Below, in pieces: positions 27,997 to 37,130 of a stretch of 64,000 nucleotides of DNA. A program made the translations under genes and the position numbers. Each line of letters starts with the position of its first letter. Position 1 is the first letter of the stretch. The notes under the pieces were generated by a model. The model saw only the letters and a list, made by a program, of their open reading frames with translations. It searched no databases and had not been told where the DNA came from. Source of the DNA: Thermomonas sp. (GTDB taxonomy: Bacteria > Pseudomonadota > Gammaproteobacteria > Xanthomonadales > Xanthomonadaceae); NCBI GenBank assembly GCA_020692565.1, contig JAIMKJ010000004.1, positions 53,891 to 117,890 of the forward strand, given 5' to 3'.

Positions 27997-29124
27997 ATGG
28001 TCACCCGTCGCGATGCCCTCAAGACCCTCGGCTGCGGTGCGCTGGCGTTGGCGGCCGGCAGCAGCGGCGCGGCCGCTCCCGCTTGGCCGCCCTTCCGCGA
28101 CACGATCGCGATCGACGCGCTGACCGGGACCGATCTGTTCTATCTGAAGGAAGGCGACCCCGGCGTTCCGGCCGCATTGCAGGCGTTGCGCGACTGCGGG
28201 CTCAGCGGCGCGATGATCGCGCCCGCGCCGCAGGGGCGGTTCTGGTACGACGATGCGGCGTTCGAGCGCACCAAGCGCACCATGATCGAGTGGAAGACGG
28301 TCATCGAACGCTATCCCGATGCGATGCTGATCGTACGCGCCCATGCCGACCTCGAGCGTGCGCGCCGCGAACGCAAGGTCGGGATGATCTTCACCTTCCA
28401 GGGCACCGAGCCGTTGGGCGAGGATCCCGACCGCATCCCGATGTTCCGCGAGATGGGCCTGCGCGTATTGCAGCTCACCCACAACCGCCGCAACCTGATC
28501 GGCGACGGCTGCATGGAGCCGGGCAACGCCGGGCTGAGCAACCTCGGGCACCAGGTGGTGGAACGGTTGAATGCGGAAAAGATCGTGATCGACCTCGCCC
28601 ACGCCTCGCAGCGCACGATGCGCGAGGCCATCCTCGCCTCGAAGGCGCCGGTGTTCATCGGTCACAGCGGCTGCCGCGCCCTGGTCGACGTGCCGCGCCT
28701 GTCCTACGACGAGGAACTGAAATTGCTGGCCGACCGCGGCGGCGTGCTGGGCATCATCTTCTGGCCCTACATCCGCAAACAGGGCCAGCAGATGGCCGCC
28801 GACGTGATCCGGCATATCGAATACGCGGTGAATCTGTGCGGTGAAGACCACGTCGGCATCGGCACCGATCTCGGCATTTCGCCGATCGAACTCACGCCTG
28901 CGTTCGTCAAGGACAATGCCGAATACATGCGGGGCATGATCGAGGACGGCATCTTCGAGAAGGACCGCGATCCGGATCTGCAGCTGTTCCCACTGGATCT
29001 CAACACCGCCGACCGCTTCGAAGTGCTGGCCGGCATGCTGTCCGCGCGCGGCCATTCCGATGCGCGCATCGCCAAGATCCTCGGCGGGAACTTCGCGCGG
29101 GTGATGCGGGAGGTGTGGGGGTGA
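27997..29124 (+). CDS. Exported M19 (renal dipeptidase-like) family protein
   Basis: The 375-aa protein starts with a Tat-like signal (TRRDALKTLGCGALALAAG), so it is probably exported folded. The M19 TIM barrel is visible in LQLTHNRRNLIGDGC, VIDLAHAS, VFIGHSGCRALVD, and the C-terminal VGIGTDLG. The usual first zinc motif of renal dipeptidases (DGHND-like) is replaced by AIDALTGTD, so the metal site may differ or activity may be altered. The start has GGAGG at ideal spacing. The expected activity is hydrolysis of dipeptides, including D-amino-acid-containing ones. It converges with the XRE regulator gene. Confidence 0.8.
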   Translation: MVTRRDALKTLGCGALALAAGSSGAAAPAWPPFRDTIAIDALTGTDLFYLKEGDPGVPAALQALRDCGLSGAMIAPAPQGRFWYDDAAFERTKRTMIEWKTVIERYPDAMLIVRAHADLERARRERKVGMIFTFQGTEPLGEDPDRIPMFREMGLRVLQLTHNRRNLIGDGCMEPGNAGLSNLGHQVVERLNAEKIVIDLAHASQRTMREAILASKAPVFIGHSGCRALVDVPRLSYDEELKLLADRGGVLGIIFWPYIRKQGQQMAADVIRHIEYAVNLCGEDHVGIGTDLGISPIELTPAFVKDNAEYMRGMIEDGIFEKDRDPDLQLFPLDLNTADRFEVLAGMLSARGHSDARIAKILGGNFARVMREVWG

Positions 29125-29188
29125 CGGCCGTTTCGCAGCGGTCGGCGCCTGCCGGACCTGTCGGCCTGATCCGTTCGCCTGATCGGGA

Positions 29189-29548
29189 TCAGCCGGCCAG
29201 CAGTTCGAGAATCCCGCAGGCGATCTTCTGATTCTTCGTCGACAATCGGCGCGCGCATTCCAGGATCCTGCATTCGAATTCGGTCTGCGCGAAATCCAGC
29301 ATGTCGATGGTCGGGTCGAATTCGCCTCCGTTGGGGCGCATCGATCCGCGACCGGTCGCCAGCCATTCGAAGTACACGCCGGTCAGCGTCGCGATCTGTT
29401 CGAGATGTTGGACGCTGGGCGAGGTGCCGTTCGGCTGCTCCCACTGCGCCACTGCGCTGCGGTGGACGCCGACCTTGGCGGCCAATGACGTCTGGGTGAG
29501 ATTCGCAAGCCGCCTTGCCCGCAGGATCCTTGTCGACATCGTGTACAT
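29189..29548 (-). CDS. XRE-family helix-turn-helix transcriptional regulator
   Basis: The 119-aa product has an N-terminal Cro/C1-type HTH (RARRLANLTQTSLAAKVGVH, then RSAVAQWEQPNG) and a short C-terminal region of unknown role (DMLDFAQTEFECRILECARR). It probably binds an operator as a dimer. GGAGGG 5 bases before ATG 29548 fixes the start. It follows dnaG on the same strand after 77 bases, in the place where rpoD is expected in many gammaproteobacteria. Targets are unknown. Confidence 0.8.
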   Translation of the reverse strand: MYTMSTRILRARRLANLTQTSLAAKVGVHRSAVAQWEQPNGTSPSVQHLEQIATLTGVYFEWLATGRGSMRPNGGEFDPTIDMLDFAQTEFECRILECARRLSTKNQKIACGILELLAG

Positions 29549-29625
29549 CGGCGCCCTCCGTGGATGCGCGAGTAGAGCATGGCTGTTCGATACAGCACAA
29601 CTCTCCCGCGTCGTCGGTCGCGGGC

Positions 29626-31362
29626 TCAGCGTCCCGGCTGCAGCTTGCTCAGCAGCAGCGCGCGCATCTCGGCCTTGTCGTGGTCGTCCAGTCCGACTTC
29701 GCGCTGCTTCGCCTGCAATTCGTCGATCCGCTGGAGCAGGGTCTGCTTTTCGAGCTGCCCCATCGCGTCGAGGAATTCGTCGCGCCACAGCGCTTCTTCG
29801 CCCGGCATGTCCTGCGAGGCCAGTTTCTGCAACGCTGCGACTTCTTCGCGCCCCGCGAAATGTTCGAGCACGCCGCCGGTGGTGATGTCCGGACGTTCGC
29901 GCACCAGCGTCACCAGTTCCGTCAGCAGCGGTATGCCGGGCTGACGCAGGATATCGAAGGTGTAGGGGGGTTCCAGCGCCAGCGCCAGCGACGGTTGCTG
30001 CAGCAGCAGCGCGATCGCACTGCGCACGAGGCTGCGCTTCTGCGTCGGCCCGGGTTGCGCGCGCGCGCGCGCGGGTTGCGCGGCCGAAGATGCGTTCGCG
30101 TTCGCGCGCGCGCCGACGCCGGTGAGCTCGGTCAGGCGCTGGCGCATGAGATCGCCGAAAGCGCCGTCGGGAATCTGCGCCAGCAGCGGCTTCGCGCGCT
30201 CCGCCAGCCGGGCTTTGCCGTCGAGCGTGCCGAGGTTCACGTCCTTCGCCAGTTCGTCGAAGAAGAACGTCGACAGCGGCGTTGCGTCGCGCAGGCGCAC
30301 GTCGAAACCTGCGCTGCCTTCGCTGCGCACCAGTGTGTCCGGGTCTTCGCCATCGGGCAGGAACAGGAAGAACGCCTGACGGCCGTCCTTCATCCGCGGC
30401 AGCACCGATTCCATCGCTTTGCCGGCTGCACCGCGTCCTGCGCGGTCGCCGTCGAAACAGAAATACACATCCGGCGCGTTGCGGAACAGCAGTTCGGCGT
30501 GGTCGGGCGTGGTCGCGGTGCCCAGCGTCGCCACCGCCTGGGTGATGCCGTGCTGGAACAGCGCGATCACGTCCATATAGCCTTCGACCACGATCAGCCG
30601 TTCGATCTTCTGGTTCGATTGCCGCACCTGCCACAGCCCGTAGAGTTCGCGGCCCTTGTGGAACAGCGGCGTTTCCGGCGAGTTGAGATACTTCGGCGAA
30701 TCCTCGGGATCCAGCACGCGCCCGCCGAACGCGATGGTGCGTCCGCGGCGATCGTGGATCGGGAACATCGCCCGGTCGCGGAACTTGTCGTAGACGTGGC
30801 CCTTGTCGTTCTTCGAGAACAGGCCGACGCGCTCCAGCAGCGCCATCCGCCGCGGGTCGGTGCCCAGCGCATCGCGCAGCGCCGAAAAACCGTCGGGCGC
30901 ATAGCCGAGGCCGAACTGGCCGCGAATCGCGTCGTCGACGCCGCGGCGGTCGAAATAGCCGCGCGCCTTGTCGCTGATCGTCAGCTGTTTCTGGAAGAAC
31001 TTGCTGGCCGCCTCCAGCGCCGCGTATTGATCGATGCTGTCCGGTGTGGCGTTGCGCTGCTGGGTGTCGCGCGGCACTTCCATGCCGACTCGCTTGGCGA
31101 GTTCGTCCACCGCATCGAGGAATTCGAGACGGTCGTAATTCATCAGGAAGCTGATCGCGGTGCCGTGCGCCCCGCAGCCGAAGCAGTGGTAGAACTGCTT
31201 GGTCGGCGACACCGTGAACGACGCCGAACGCTCGTCGTGGAACGGGCAGCGCGCCGAGTATTCCTTGCCCTGCCGCTTGAGCGGCACGCGCGACCCGACC
31301 AGCTCGACGATATCGGTGCGCGCGAGCAGGTCGTCGATGAAAGCGTCGGGGATGCGGGCCAT
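29626..31362 (-). CDS. dnaG: DNA primase DnaG
   Basis: DnaG synthesises RNA primers at the replication fork and binds DnaB helicase. The 578-aa product has the N-terminal CHC2 zinc finger (CPFHDERSASF and CFGCGAHG), the TOPRIM core (IVVEGYMDVIAL and CFDGDRAG), and the C-terminal helicase-binding domain. The linker before the last domain (GARANANASSAAQPARAR) is encoded by CG-rich simple sequence near 30060-30115. It belongs to the rpsU-yqeY-dnaG block with two inserted genes. Confidence 0.97.
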   Translation of the reverse strand: MARIPDAFIDDLLARTDIVELVGSRVPLKRQGKEYSARCPFHDERSASFTVSPTKQFYHCFGCGAHGTAISFLMNYDRLEFLDAVDELAKRVGMEVPRDTQQRNATPDSIDQYAALEAASKFFQKQLTISDKARGYFDRRGVDDAIRGQFGLGYAPDGFSALRDALGTDPRRMALLERVGLFSKNDKGHVYDKFRDRAMFPIHDRRGRTIAFGGRVLDPEDSPKYLNSPETPLFHKGRELYGLWQVRQSNQKIERLIVVEGYMDVIALFQHGITQAVATLGTATTPDHAELLFRNAPDVYFCFDGDRAGRGAAGKAMESVLPRMKDGRQAFFLFLPDGEDPDTLVRSEGSAGFDVRLRDATPLSTFFFDELAKDVNLGTLDGKARLAERAKPLLAQIPDGAFGDLMRQRLTELTGVGARANANASSAAQPARARAQPGPTQKRSLVRSAIALLLQQPSLALALEPPYTFDILRQPGIPLLTELVTLVRERPDITTGGVLEHFAGREEVAALQKLASQDMPGEEALWRDEFLDAMGQLEKQTLLQRIDELQAKQREVGLDDHDKAEMRALLLSKLQPGR

Positions 31363-31407
31363 GTCGCTAGGATGCCACGCGCTGCGTCGGCCAGTGAGCG
31401 CGACCGG

Positions 31408-32346
31408 TCATCCGGCGGGCGGCGCGGGCAAGGTCGCGCGACCGGCATCGGGCGACAGATCGGTCTGCAGGCCCGCCTCGCGCAGCGTCCTGCGCGCACG
31501 CAGGCGCTCGTCGATCACTGCGGTGATCAGTGCGCCGACCAGGAAGACCACCGTCGCGTAATAGATCCAGACCACCATGATCACCAGTGCGCCCATCGAG
31601 CCGTAGGCGCTGCCGGGGGCCGCGGTGGCGATGTAAAGACCGATCCCGTAGCGCCCCAGCGCGAACAGGCCCGAGGTGATCAACCCGCCGAGCAGGCTTT
31701 GGCGCCACGCCACCGGGCGGTCGGGCAAGTAGCGATAGAGGAAGGCGAATGCCAGTGCGTACAGCACCAGCATGGTGGCGTAGCTCACCGCCGGCAGCAG
31801 CGACGGCAGCCGCGCGAAGGCGACCTGCAGCGCGGTGGTGGCGATCATCGACACGATCAGCAGGAAGCCCAGCGCCAGCACCACGCCGAACGAGAACACC
31901 CGCTTCTTGAGCCATGCGACGATGCCGTCCAGACGTTGGCGGTCGGTACGGAAGATCATGTTCAGCGCGTTCTGCAGCTGGGCGAACACGGCCGTGGCGC
32001 CGACGAACAACAGCAGGGTGCTCCACAGGCCGGCCATCGAGCCCACGCCGGGCTGGGCGGTCGCGTTCTTCAGCACGGTGCGGGCGACGATGATGCCGCC
32101 GTCGCCGGCGATCTGGCCGACCTGGGCCACCAGCGCGTCCTGCGCGCTGGGATACAGTGAGGCGGTGATCCAGAGCAACAGCACCAGCAGAGGCGCCAGG
32201 GAGAGCAGGCCGTAGAACGACAGCGCCGCCGACTGCGCCAGCACGTCGATCTCCACGAAGCGGTTCGCCAAGGCTGCAGGCAGGCTGCGCTGCAGGCGGA
32301 GCAGATGTTTGCGGATGCGTGCGGATGGCGGCGGTGCTGGCGTCAT
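31408..32346 (-). CDS. YihY/BrkB-family inner-membrane protein
   Basis: The 312-aa protein has six or so predicted membrane segments (for example AALSFYGLLSLAPLLVLLL, VFSFGVVLALGFLLIVSM and VVFLVGALITAVIDERL) and the family region SMGALVIMVVWIYYATVVFL. YihY/UPF0761 proteins were once called ribonuclease BN, but that name is not supported. The molecular function is not established. It lies between the GNAT and dnaG genes on the same strand. Confidence 0.88.
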   Translation of the reverse strand: MTPAPPPSARIRKHLLRLQRSLPAALANRFVEIDVLAQSAALSFYGLLSLAPLLVLLLWITASLYPSAQDALVAQVGQIAGDGGIIVARTVLKNATAQPGVGSMAGLWSTLLLFVGATAVFAQLQNALNMIFRTDRQRLDGIVAWLKKRVFSFGVVLALGFLLIVSMIATTALQVAFARLPSLLPAVSYATMLVLYALAFAFLYRYLPDRPVAWRQSLLGGLITSGLFALGRYGIGLYIATAAPGSAYGSMGALVIMVVWIYYATVVFLVGALITAVIDERLRARRTLREAGLQTDLSPDAGRATLPAPPAG

Positions 32347-32504
32347 GAGCTCGGAAGAGGGTGTGGGCGTTTGCCACGGGTTCTAGCAGGTCGGTCGCCA
32401 ACGTCGGGTGAAACATGGGGACGACAGCGTCCGACGGCACGGAACGCAGCGATGCGGGCGGCCGGAAGAAGGCGGGATGTCGCGTGGGCCGCGGTCCGGC
32501 CGCA

Positions 32505-33011
32505 TCAGGCGTTGCCGGAATCGCCTTCCGCCAGCGCCCGCAGCGCATCGCCGCTGACGCGCTGCACGGTCCATTCGTCCATGCCGGCCGCACCGAGGCT
32601 GCGGTAGAAATCGATGGCCGGCGTGTTCCAGTCGAGCACCGACCACTCGAAGCGGCCGCAGTCGCGTTCGACGGCGATCTGCGCCAATCGCACCATCAGT
32701 CGCTTGCCCAGGCCATGTCCGCGGCAGGCCGGGCGCACGAACAGATCTTCGAGATACAGGCCCGGCTTGCCGAGGAAGGTCGAGAAATTGTGGAAGAACA
32801 GCGCGAAACCGGCGGCGATGCCGTCGACTTCGGCGATCAGCACCTCGGCGCGCGGGCGCTCGCCGAACAACTGCGCGGCGAGCCCGGCCTCGTCGGCGAC
32901 GACCTCGTGCGACAGCTGTTCGTATTCGCCCAACTCGCGGATGAAGGCGAGGATCAGCCCAGCGTCGGCGGGGACGGCCGGGCGGATGGCGACGGTGGGC
33001 TGCACGGTCAT
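32505..33011 (-). CDS. GNAT family N-acetyltransferase
   Basis: The 168-aa product has the GNAT fold with the acetyl-CoA-binding motif [12 protein letters not shown] and the preceding strand [10 protein letters not shown]. The sequence [19 protein letters not shown] resembles diamine (spermidine/spermine) N-acetyltransferases of the SAT type. Substrate assignment is tentative. It follows yqeY by 23 bases, so the two are probably cotranscribed. Downstream, 158 bases with no gene separate it from yihY. Confidence 0.85.
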   Translation of the reverse strand: MTVQPTVAIRPAVPADAGLILAFIRELGEYEQLSHEVVADEAGLAAQLFGERPRAEVLIAEVDGIAAGFALFFHNFSTFLGKPGLYLEDLFVRPACRGHGLGKRLMVRLAQIAVERDCGRFEWSVLDWNTPAIDFYRSLGAAGMDEWTVQRVSGDALRALAEGDSGNA

Positions 33012-33034
33012 CCGGGGCGGCTTCAGAGGCGTGT

Positions 33035-33481
33035 TCAGCCGGCCAGACGCTGCTTGATCAGCTTCGACACCTCGCCCATGTCGGCCTGGCCGGCGAGCTT
33101 CGGCTTGACCGCGCCCATGACCTTGCCCATGTCGGCCGGGCCGCCGGCCCCGATCTCGGCGATGACGGCATCTATCACCGCCAGCACTTCGGCCTCGCCG
33201 AGTTTGGCCGGCAGGTATTGCACGATGATCGCCATCTCGGCGCGTTCGACCGCGGCCAGATCCTCGCGGCCGGCACCTTCGTACTGGCTCACCGAGTCCT
33301 TGCGCTGCTTCATCATCTTTTCGAGGATCGCCAGCACCTGGGAGTCGTCAACCTCGACGCGTTCGTCCACTTCCTTCTGCTTGATCGCGGCGTTCATCAG
33401 GCGGATGGTGCCCAGACGCTCTTTTTCGCCGGCCTTCATGGCGGCTTTCATGTCGTCGGTGAGGCGTTGCTTGAGGCTCAT
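33035..33481 (-). CDS. yqeY: GatB/YqeY domain protein
   Basis: The 148-aa protein matches the YqeY family, which resembles the tRNA-binding tail of Gat[40 protein letters not shown] and the end [20 protein letters not shown]. In E. coli relatives it may assist tRNA-dependent amidation, but the role is unproven. It is in the usual place after rpsU, separated by a terminator-like hairpin that may reduce read-through. Confidence 0.9.
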   Translation of the reverse strand: MSLKQRLTDDMKAAMKAGEKERLGTIRLMNAAIKQKEVDERVEVDDSQVLAILEKMMKQRKDSVSQYEGAGREDLAAVERAEMAIIVQYLPAKLGEAEVLAVIDAVIAEIGAGGPADMGKVMGAVKPKLAGQADMGEVSKLIKQRLAG

Positions 33482-33550
33482 GGCGGAACTCCGTGTGACG
33501 CGGCCCGCAGGGATCGGACCGAAGGGATGGGGTGGCCGGTAAAGACCGGA

Positions 33551-33586
33551 AACACAAAAAGCCGGCAACGCAGAGCGCGGCCGGCT
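33551..33586 (-). terminator. Terminator or attenuator between rpsU and yqeY
   Basis: On the minus strand a stem of AGCCGGC (33580-33586) pairs with GCCGGCT (33560-33566) and is followed by TTTTTGTGTTT. It would end most rpsU transcripts and leave reduced read-through into yqeY-dnaG, as known for the rpsU-dnaG operon of E. coli. Confidence 0.65.
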
Positions 33587-33643
33587 TCGGGATTCACTGT
33601 GGATCGCGACCGCGGGGCCGCGCAGGAATCAGTCGTACTTGGC

Positions 33644-33859
33644 TCAGTACAGACGCTGACGCTTGGTGGCGTCGCGCGAGCTGCGGCGAGCCTGGCGCTT
33701 CACCGCCGCGGCGGCCTTGCGCTTGCGCTCCTGGGTCGGCTTTTCGTAGAACTCGCGCTTGCGGACTTCGGCGAGGACGCCGGCTTTCTCGCAGGTGCGC
33801 TTGAAGCGACGCAGGGCAAACTCGAAGGGCTCGTTTTCGCGGACTTTGACGCTGGGCAT
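33644..33859 (-). CDS. rpsU: 30S ribosomal protein bS21
   Basis: The 71-aa basic protein is bS21 from the small ribosomal subunit: [20 protein letters not shown], followed by the characteristic [14 protein letters not shown] and an Arg/Lys-rich tail. The length is exactly that of the family. It is divergent from tsaD with about 200 bases between, which is the conserved arrangement. It heads the macromolecular-synthesis block on this strand. Confidence 0.97.
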   Translation of the reverse strand: MPSVKVRENEPFEFALRRFKRTCEKAGVLAEVRKREFYEKPTQERKRKAAAAVKRQARRSSRDATKRQRLY

Positions 33860-34060
33860 AGGAATCTCGGGCTTTTTGGGAAGCCGGCCAGCCGGCCGGG
33901 CTCTTGCGAAGGAACGCGTGCGATGGCATCTGCACCACCCGGTCCGTCCGGGCGAGCCGCGCATGATAACGGCGTCGGCCCCGCCGGGCAAGTTCAAAAG
34001 CGACCATCCGTCCGAGGCGGGGATAAACTACCGCCCCCGTTCCCCCGGCCGCCTCTTCCT

Positions 34061-35089
34061 GTGAAAGTCCTCGGTATCGAAACCAGCTGCGACGAGACCG
34101 GCGTGGCCGTCTACGACACCGCCCGGCCCGGGGCTGCAGGGCTGCTGGCGCATGCGGTCTACAGCCAGATCGCCCTGCACGCCGAGTATGGCGGGGTGGT
34201 GCCGGAGCTGGCCAGTCGCGACCACGTGCGCAAACTGCTGCCGCTGATCCGCCAGACCCTGGCCGAGGCCGACATCAGGATCGGCGACCTGAACGGAGTG
34301 GCCTACACCGCCGGCCCCGGGCTGGTGGGGGCGCTGCTGGTCGGCGCCGGCCTGGCGCGGTCGCTGGCCTGGGCGCTGGATCTGCCGGCGATCGGCGTTC
34401 ACCACATGGAAGGTCACCTGCTGGCGCCGCTGATGGAACACGACCCGCCGCAAGCGCCGTTCGTGGCCCTGCTGGTCTCCGGCGGCCACAGCCAGCTGGT
34501 GGCCGTCGACGCCATCGGCAGCTACCGGTTGCTCGGCGACACGCTGGACGACGCCGCGGGCGAGGCCTTCGATAAAACCGCCAAGCTCATGGGCCTGCCG
34601 TACCCGGGCGGCCCGCAACTGGCGGCCCTGGCCGAGCAGGGGACGCCCGGCCGCTTCAGGTTCTCGCGGCCGATGACCGACCGGCCCGGGCTGGATTTCA
34701 GCTTCAGCGGGCTCAAGACCCAGGTGCTGCTGGCCTGGCGCGACAGCGACCGGACCGACGCGACCCGCGCCGACATCGCCCGCGGCTTCGAGGATGCGGT
34801 GGTGGACACCCTGGCGATCAAGTGCGAACGCGCGCTGCAGGCCGCCGGCTGCGATGTGCTGGTGGTCGCCGGCGGCGTGGGCGCGAACACACGCCTGCGC
34901 GCGCGACTGCAGGCGATGGCGGCCAAGCGCGGCGGCCGGGTCTGCTTCCCGCGCCCGGAGCTGTGCACCGACAACGGCGCGATGATCGCTTTCGCCGGCG
35001 CGCTGCGGCTCGAAGCCGGACAGCGCAGCGATGCGGCCGTCCACGTCGTGCCGCGTTGGGACATGGCGACGCTGACGCCGGTGGGCTGA
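34061..35089 (+). CDS. tsaD: tRNA N6-adenosine threonylcarbamoyltransferase TsaD
   Basis: TsaD transfers the threonylcarbamoyl group to A37 of ANN-decoding tRNAs as part of the TsaBDE complex. The 342-aa product shows the ASKHA fold signatures [17 protein letters not shown], the metal-binding [20 protein letters not shown] and [13 protein letters not shown]. The start is a GTG directly followed by the family N-terminus [10 protein letters not shown], with no nearby ATG. It is divergent from rpsU. Confidence 0.97.
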   Translation: MKVLGIETSCDETGVAVYDTARPGAAGLLAHAVYSQIALHAEYGGVVPELASRDHVRKLLPLIRQTLAEADIRIGDLNGVAYTAGPGLVGALLVGAGLARSLAWALDLPAIGVHHMEGHLLAPLMEHDPPQAPFVALLVSGGHSQLVAVDAIGSYRLLGDTLDDAAGEAFDKTAKLMGLPYPGGPQLAALAEQGTPGRFRFSRPMTDRPGLDFSFSGLKTQVLLAWRDSDRTDATRADIARGFEDAVVDTLAIKCERALQAAGCDVLVVAGGVGANTRLRARLQAMAAKRGGRVCFPRPELCTDNGAMIAFAGALRLEAGQRSDAAVHVVPRWDMATLTPVG

Positions 35090-35279
35090 CTCGCGAATCG
35101 GATGCGGAGCGGGCTTCGGCCCGCCACCTTCCCCTCACCCCAACCCTTCCCCGCATGCGGGGGAGGGAGATTCGCGCGCAGCGCGAATGGGAGGGGGCGA
35201 AGCAGCGGGCTGAAGCCCGCTCTACGGGAATACATGGAGCGGTTAACATGCCCATCCCTCCGATTCCGACGCCCGGCTC
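35090..35279. repeat. Intergenic region with several small palindromes between tsaD and folB
   Basis: This 190-base gap contains a chain of short inverted repeats: GGCGGGCCGAAGCCCGC-type sequence near 35108-35122, CCCCGCATGCGGGG (35150-35163), TCGCGCGCAGCGCGA (35172-35186) and AGCGGGCTGAAGCCCGCT (about 35205-35222). The C-rich and purine-rich arms look like a composite REP-type mosaic. It may also terminate tsaD transcripts. Confidence 0.5.
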
Positions 35280-35633
35280 ATGGACAAGGTCTTCATCGAA
35301 GCGCTCGAAATCGAGACGCTGATCGGCATCTACGACTGGGAGCGCCGTATCCGCCAGTCGCTGCTGTTCGATATCGAAATGGCGTTCGACAACCGCAAGC
35401 CGGCGGCGAGCGACGATATCGCCGATACCCTCAACTACAAGGCTGTCAGCAAGCGTCTGATCGAATACGTGTCCGCGTCGTCGTTCGGGCTGGTCGAAAC
35501 CCTGGCCGAACGCTGCGCCGGGATCATCCTGGCCGAGTTCGCGGTCTCGCACGTGCGCCTGAAGCTGAGCAAGCCCGGCGCGGTGCGCGGCGCGCGCGCG
35601 GTGGGCGTGATCATCGAACGCAGCCGGCCCTGA
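35280..35633 (+). CDS. folB: Dihydroneopterin aldolase FolB
   Basis: FolB cleaves 7,8-dihydroneopterin to 6-hydroxymethyl-7,8-dihydropterin and glycolaldehyde in folate synthesis. The 117-aa protein has MDKVFIEALEIETLIGIYDWE at the N-terminus, the conserved LNYKAVSKRLIEYV and FGLVETLAERCAG with the catalytic-region Glu, and VRLKLSKPGAV. The length is standard. folK follows after 11 bases, so they form a folate operon. Confidence 0.95.
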   Translation: MDKVFIEALEIETLIGIYDWERRIRQSLLFDIEMAFDNRKPAASDDIADTLNYKAVSKRLIEYVSASSFGLVETLAERCAGIILAEFAVSHVRLKLSKPGAVRGARAVGVIIERSRP

Positions 35634-35644
35634 GGAATACACCG

Positions 35645-36157
35645 ATGGGCAAGGCCCTCCTGAGTCTCGGCAGCAACCAGCGGCCGGAAGACAATCTGCG
35701 ATCGGCGTTCATGGCATTGCGCGCGCGTTTCGGCGCGATCGCGGCGTCGGTGGTCTATCGTTTTCCGGCGGTCGGTTTCAGCGGGCCGGATTTCCTCAAC
35801 GCCGGGGCAGTGATCGACAGCGATCTCGATCCGATCGCGCTCAACGACTGGCTGCACGCGCTGGAGGACGCGCACGGTCGCGACCGCAGCGGGCCGCGCT
35901 GCGGCGACCGGACGCTGGATATCGATATCGTGTTCTACGACGACCTGGTGCTGGACGGCCCCGGTCACCTGCAATTGCCGCGCGACGAGTTGAAGCATGC
36001 CTTCGTGCTGAAGCCGCTGGCGGACATCGCGCCGGACTTCGTCGATCCGCGCAGCGGGCGGACGCTGGCCGACCTTTGGGCCGGCGCCTCTGACCGCGAC
36101 GTGGCGTTCGCGGCGGTTTTCGATCCGAATCCGCTCGATCCGAGCGCCGACGGGTGA
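35645..36157 (+). CDS. folK: 2-amino-4-hydroxy-6-hydroxymethyldihydropteridine pyrophosphokinase FolK
   Basis: FolK (HPPK) transfers pyrophosphate from ATP to the product of FolB. The 170-aa protein begins ALLSLGSNQRPEDNLRSA and carries the substrate motif VGFSGPDFLNAGAVI, and GDRTLDIDIVFYDD with the two magnesium-binding aspartates. The ATG at 35645 is used because the protein then starts immediately before the conserved LGSN motif. Confidence 0.94.
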   Translation: MGKALLSLGSNQRPEDNLRSAFMALRARFGAIAASVVYRFPAVGFSGPDFLNAGAVIDSDLDPIALNDWLHALEDAHGRDRSGPRCGDRTLDIDIVFYDDLVLDGPGHLQLPRDELKHAFVLKPLADIAPDFVDPRSGRTLADLWAGASDRDVAFAAVFDPNPLDPSADG

Positions 36158-36257
36158 TGGATCTCACCCGCAAGAGGTGACTTCCAGCGCTTGTCCGGCG
36201 CAAGCGTCCGCCCCACGATAGCGCCTTCACACACCGTGTCCGCGGAGGGCGCAGGCG

Positions 36258-37091
36258 ATGTTCGAGAGATTTTCGCGCAGTTGGGGGCTGGTCAAGGCCA
36301 GCGCGTCGGTGCTGCGCGCCGACAAGGAACTGATGCTGTTTCCGATCCTGTCCTCGCTGGCCACGCTGCTGGTACTGGCGACGTTCGCGCTGCCGATCTT
36401 CGCGCTGAAACTGTTCGCCGACGGCTTCAACGTCTTCGGCGCGGTGCTTGGTTTCGTCTTCTATTTCTGCCAGTACAGCGTGATCGTCTTCTTCAACAGC
36501 GCGCTGGTGGCTGCGGCGACGATCCGGCTGGAAGGCGGCGACCCGACGTTCTCCGACGGCATCCGCGCCGCGAAGGCCCGGCTGCCGGCGATCCTCGGCT
36601 ACGCTGCCATCGCCGCGACCGTCGGCGTGCTGCTGCAGTCGCTGAAGAACCGCGACAACAACATCATCGTGCGCCTGATCGGCAGCGGCCTGGGCATGGC
36701 CTGGACGCTCGCGACCTTCCTGGTGGTGCCGGTGCTGGTCAACCGCAATGTCGGCCCGGTCGACGCGCTGAAGCAAAGCGTCGCGCTGCTGAAGAAGACC
36801 TGGGGCGAGAACGCCATCGGCAACGTCGGCATCGGCGCCGCGTTCGGCCTGATCACCACGCTGGTCATCCTGGTCGGTGCTGGCGCGACTTTCTTCGCGT
36901 GGCAGGCATCGGTGGGCCTGGCGATCGGCGTGGCCGCGGTCTTCGTGATCGGCGTGCTGGTGCTGGGCGTGACCCAGGCGGCGTTGAGCGGCATCTATTC
37001 CGCCGCGCTGTACCGGTACGCGGTGGCGCACGAAACCCCGGCCGAATTCCGCGGCCTGTCGCTGGATACCGCGTTCGCGCCGAAGCGCTGA
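36258..37091 (+). CDS. DUF6159-type integral membrane protein
   Basis: The 277-aa protein starts MFERFSRSWGLVKASASVLR and has about six hydrophobic segments, for example LSSLATLLVLATFALPIFA, AWTLATFLVVPVLV and AVFVIGVLVLGVTQAALSGI. This pattern resembles DUF6159 membrane proteins. The signature LRADKELMLFPILS near the N-terminus is characteristic. No enzymatic function is known. It lies alone between folK and the convergent reductase gene. Confidence 0.75.
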   Translation: MFERFSRSWGLVKASASVLRADKELMLFPILSSLATLLVLATFALPIFALKLFADGFNVFGAVLGFVFYFCQYSVIVFFNSALVAAATIRLEGGDPTFSDGIRAAKARLPAILGYAAIAATVGVLLQSLKNRDNNIIVRLIGSGLGMAWTLATFLVVPVLVNRNVGPVDALKQSVALLKKTWGENAIGNVGIGAAFGLITTLVILVGAGATFFAWQASVGLAIGVAAVFVIGVLVLGVTQAALSGIYSAALYRYAVAHETPAEFRGLSLDTAFAPKR

Positions 37092-37130
37092 GCGCGTCGA
37101 AGCCCGAGTCCACGGCTGTAGCGCGCGGAC

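Noticed and set aside
29515..32160. Long plus-strand frame opposite dnaG and yihY
   Set aside because: It is a codon-bias shadow with no recognisable domain, while dnaG and yihY on the other strand are certain.
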